Source: Hyphomicrobiales bacterium (lineage in GTDB: Bacteria; Pseudomonadota; Alphaproteobacteria; Rhizobiales; Beijerinckiaceae). Taken from it: a stretch of DNA of 5,227 nt. Positions 3,866 to 5,227 of this stretch are shown one piece after another. The stretch spans positions 1 through 5,227 of the forward strand of contig JAQGKM010000268.1 in the NCBI GenBank assembly GCA_028290125.1, written 5' to 3'. Positions within the stretch are counted from its first letter, which is position 1. The number at the start of each line of letters is the position of its first letter. The translations under genes were made by a program, and so were the position numbers. The notes below the pieces were generated by a model. That model made no database searches. It saw nothing but the letters and a program-made list of their open reading frames with translations, and was not told where the DNA came from.

Positions 3866-5227
3866 TCAGCGATGTCGGCCAAGCACTTCCTTCACGGCCG
3901 CCAGCAGATCGGATTCGGGCGCCGAGAACTGCGCCCGTGCGCGCAACTCCAGATAATCGGCGCGGTCCTTGGTGGAGGCGGCGAGTTCGGCGCCGAGCAC
4001 GAGGTCGCGGATCGAGACCTCGCCCTTGTCGCGCTCGTTCGAGCCCTGGATGACGGCGCAGACCGACTTGCGCTTGTCGGCATATTTCATCTGCGCGTTC
4101 ATGCCGGCGGCGCCGAGATAGAGCTCGGCGCGGATGCCGGCCGCGCGCAATTGCGCGACAAAGCCTTGGTAGCGAGCCATTTCGGCGCGATCGAGGACCA
4201 GCACGACGACAGGACCGCGCGCGGTGTCTCCACGCACGATCGGGCTGTCGATGGCGGTCAGCGCGGCGAGCAGGCGCGAGACGCCGATCGAGAAGCCGGT
4301 CGCCGGCACGGGCTCGCCGCGGAAGCGCGCGACGAGGCCATCGTAGCGGCCGCCGCCGCCCACCGAGCCGAAGCGCGTCGGGCGGCCATGCTCGTCCTTC
4401 GCCTCGAAGGTGAGTTCCGCCTCGTACACGGGGCCGGTGTAATATTCGAGGCCGCGCACCACGGCTGGGTCGATGACGATACGGCCGTCGCCGTAGCCGC
4501 CGGCTTCCACCAGCGAGGCGATTTCAGCCAGCTCCGCCACACCCTCTGCGCCACGCTCCGAACCGCCGATGGCGTCACGCAGGTTGACGATGGTGGCGTC
4601 GTTGCTGTCGCCGCGCGCGCTGGTGAAGGCCAGCACGCGATCGATCGCGGCGGAAGACAGATCGGCGCCCTTGGTGAAGTCGCCGGACTCGTCTTTGCGG
4701 CCCGAGCCGAGCAGCAGGCGCACGCCGTCCGTGCCGAGCCGGTCGAGCTTGTCGATGGCGCGCAGCACGATGAGGCGCTGCGCCGCGCGATCGTCGCCCG
4801 CGAGGCCAGCGGCTTCCAGCACGCCGTCCAGCACCTTGCGATTGTTGACCTTCACGACATAGTCGCCACGCTTGATGCCGACCTTTTCGAGCGTGTCGGC
4901 CGCCATCATGCAAATCTCGGCGTCAGCCGCGACCGAGGCCGAGCCGACCGTATCGGCGTCGAACTGCATGAACTGACGGAAGCGGCCCGGACCCGGCTTC
5001 TCGTTGCGGAACACGAAGCCCGAGCGGTAGCTGCGATAGGGTTTGGGAAGCTTGTCGTAGTTCTCCGCCACGAAGCGGGCGAGCGGCGCCGTGAGATCGT
5101 AGCGCAGCGACAGCCATTGCTCGTCATCGTCCTGGAAGGAGAACACGCCCTCGTTCGGCCGGTCGAGGTCCGGCAGGAATTTTCCCAGCGTCTCGGTATA
5201 TTCGATGAACGGCGTCTCGACCGCCTC
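3866..5227 (-). CDS. hisS: Histidyl-tRNA synthetase, 5' end outside window
   Basis: The frame is open from the window edge (5227) to a TGA at 3868-3866 and gives the last 453 residues. HisRS is a class II synthetase that charges tRNA-His with histidine using ATP, in the cytosol as a homodimer. Fragment positions: the end of motif 1 at ETPFIEYTE (4-12); LRYDLTAPLARFVAEN (41-56); motif 2 FRNEKPGPGRFRQFMQF (73-89); the histidine-binding signatures RGLEYYTGPVYEAEL (258-272) and VGGGGRYDG (289-297); motif 3 GFSIGVSRL (311-319); and an anticodon-binding domain from about 339 to the end. That last domain separates it from the HisZ paralogue. A GTG at 5146 is not the start, since conserved sequence continues upstream. 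Motif 2 has KPGPGR where E. coli has RPQKGR, the divergent alphaproteobacterial form. No terminator is seen after the stop; the META gene follows 83 bases later. Confidence 0.97.
   Translation of the reverse strand, partial: EAVETPFIEYTETLGKFLPDLDRPNEGVFSFQDDDEQWLSLRYDLTAPLARFVAENYDKLPKPYRSYRSGFVFRNEKPGPGRFRQFMQFDADTVGSASVAADAEICMMAADTLEKVGIKRGDYVVKVNNRKVLDGVLEAAGLAGDDRAAQRLIVLRAIDKLDRLGTDGVRLLLGSGRKDESGDFTKGADLSSAAIDRVLAFTSARGDSNDATIVNLRDAIGGSERGAEGVAELAEIASLVEAGGYGDGRIVIDPAVVRGLEYYTGPVYEAELTFEAKDEHGRPTRFGSVGGGGRYDGLVARFRGEPVPATGFSIGVSRLLAALTAIDSPIVRGDTARGPVVVLVLDRAEMARYQGFVAQLRAAGIRAELYLGAAGMNAQMKYADKRKSVCAVIQGSNERDKGEVSIRDLVLGAELAASTKDRADYLELRARAQFSAPESDLLAAVKEVLGRHR

Overview
This window looks like chromosomal DNA from an alphaproteobacterium, most likely of the order Hyphomicrobiales (Rhizobiales). 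The signs are high GC with strongly GC-biased third codon positions, a GroEL C-terminus of the alphaproteobacterial type, and a histidyl-tRNA synthetase whose motif 2 (FRNEKPGPGRFRQF) is of the divergent alphaproteobacterial kind. The genus cannot be fixed from the sequence alone. There is no sign of a prophage, insertion sequence, CRISPR array or defence island. It reads as a core and housekeeping region.

Layout, left to right. (1) Positions 1-402 hold the last 133 codons of a chaperonin GroEL gene, cut by the window edge. (2) Positions 403-748 are non-coding but rich in structure. They hold a second, nearly identical copy of the last bases of groEL (385-418 repeated at 461-494), a perfect 13-bp hairpin, a 12-bp palindrome, a Rho-independent terminator, a 9-bp inverted repeat enclosing that terminator, and a tentative promoter. 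(3) Positions 749-1099 encode a small HU/IHF-family DNA-bending protein closest to IHF alpha. (4) Positions 1194-3302 encode a 702-residue ABC transporter with fused permease and ATPase, of the YddA / SbmA-BacA-like / ABCD type, with about four extra predicted membrane segments at its N-terminus. (5) On the opposite strand, positions 3321-3782 encode a secreted META-domain (HslJ-like) protein. The transporter and META genes converge with only 18 bp between them, and a strong GC hairpin sits there. (6) Positions 3866-5227, also on the minus strand, are the 3' part of hisS, whose N-terminus lies beyond the right edge.

The genes do not form one pathway. groEL ends at its own terminator. The IHF-like gene and the transporter could share a transcript (94-bp gap), but nothing in their functions links them. 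hisS and the META gene are collinear with an 82-bp gap, and a plausible promoter in that gap suggests the META gene can be transcribed independently. I found no clear evidence of a previously undescribed system. The points most worth a second look are the duplicated groEL tail with its nested inverted repeats, the N-terminally extended transporter, the IHF-like protein in an unusual place, and the derived HisRS motif 2.
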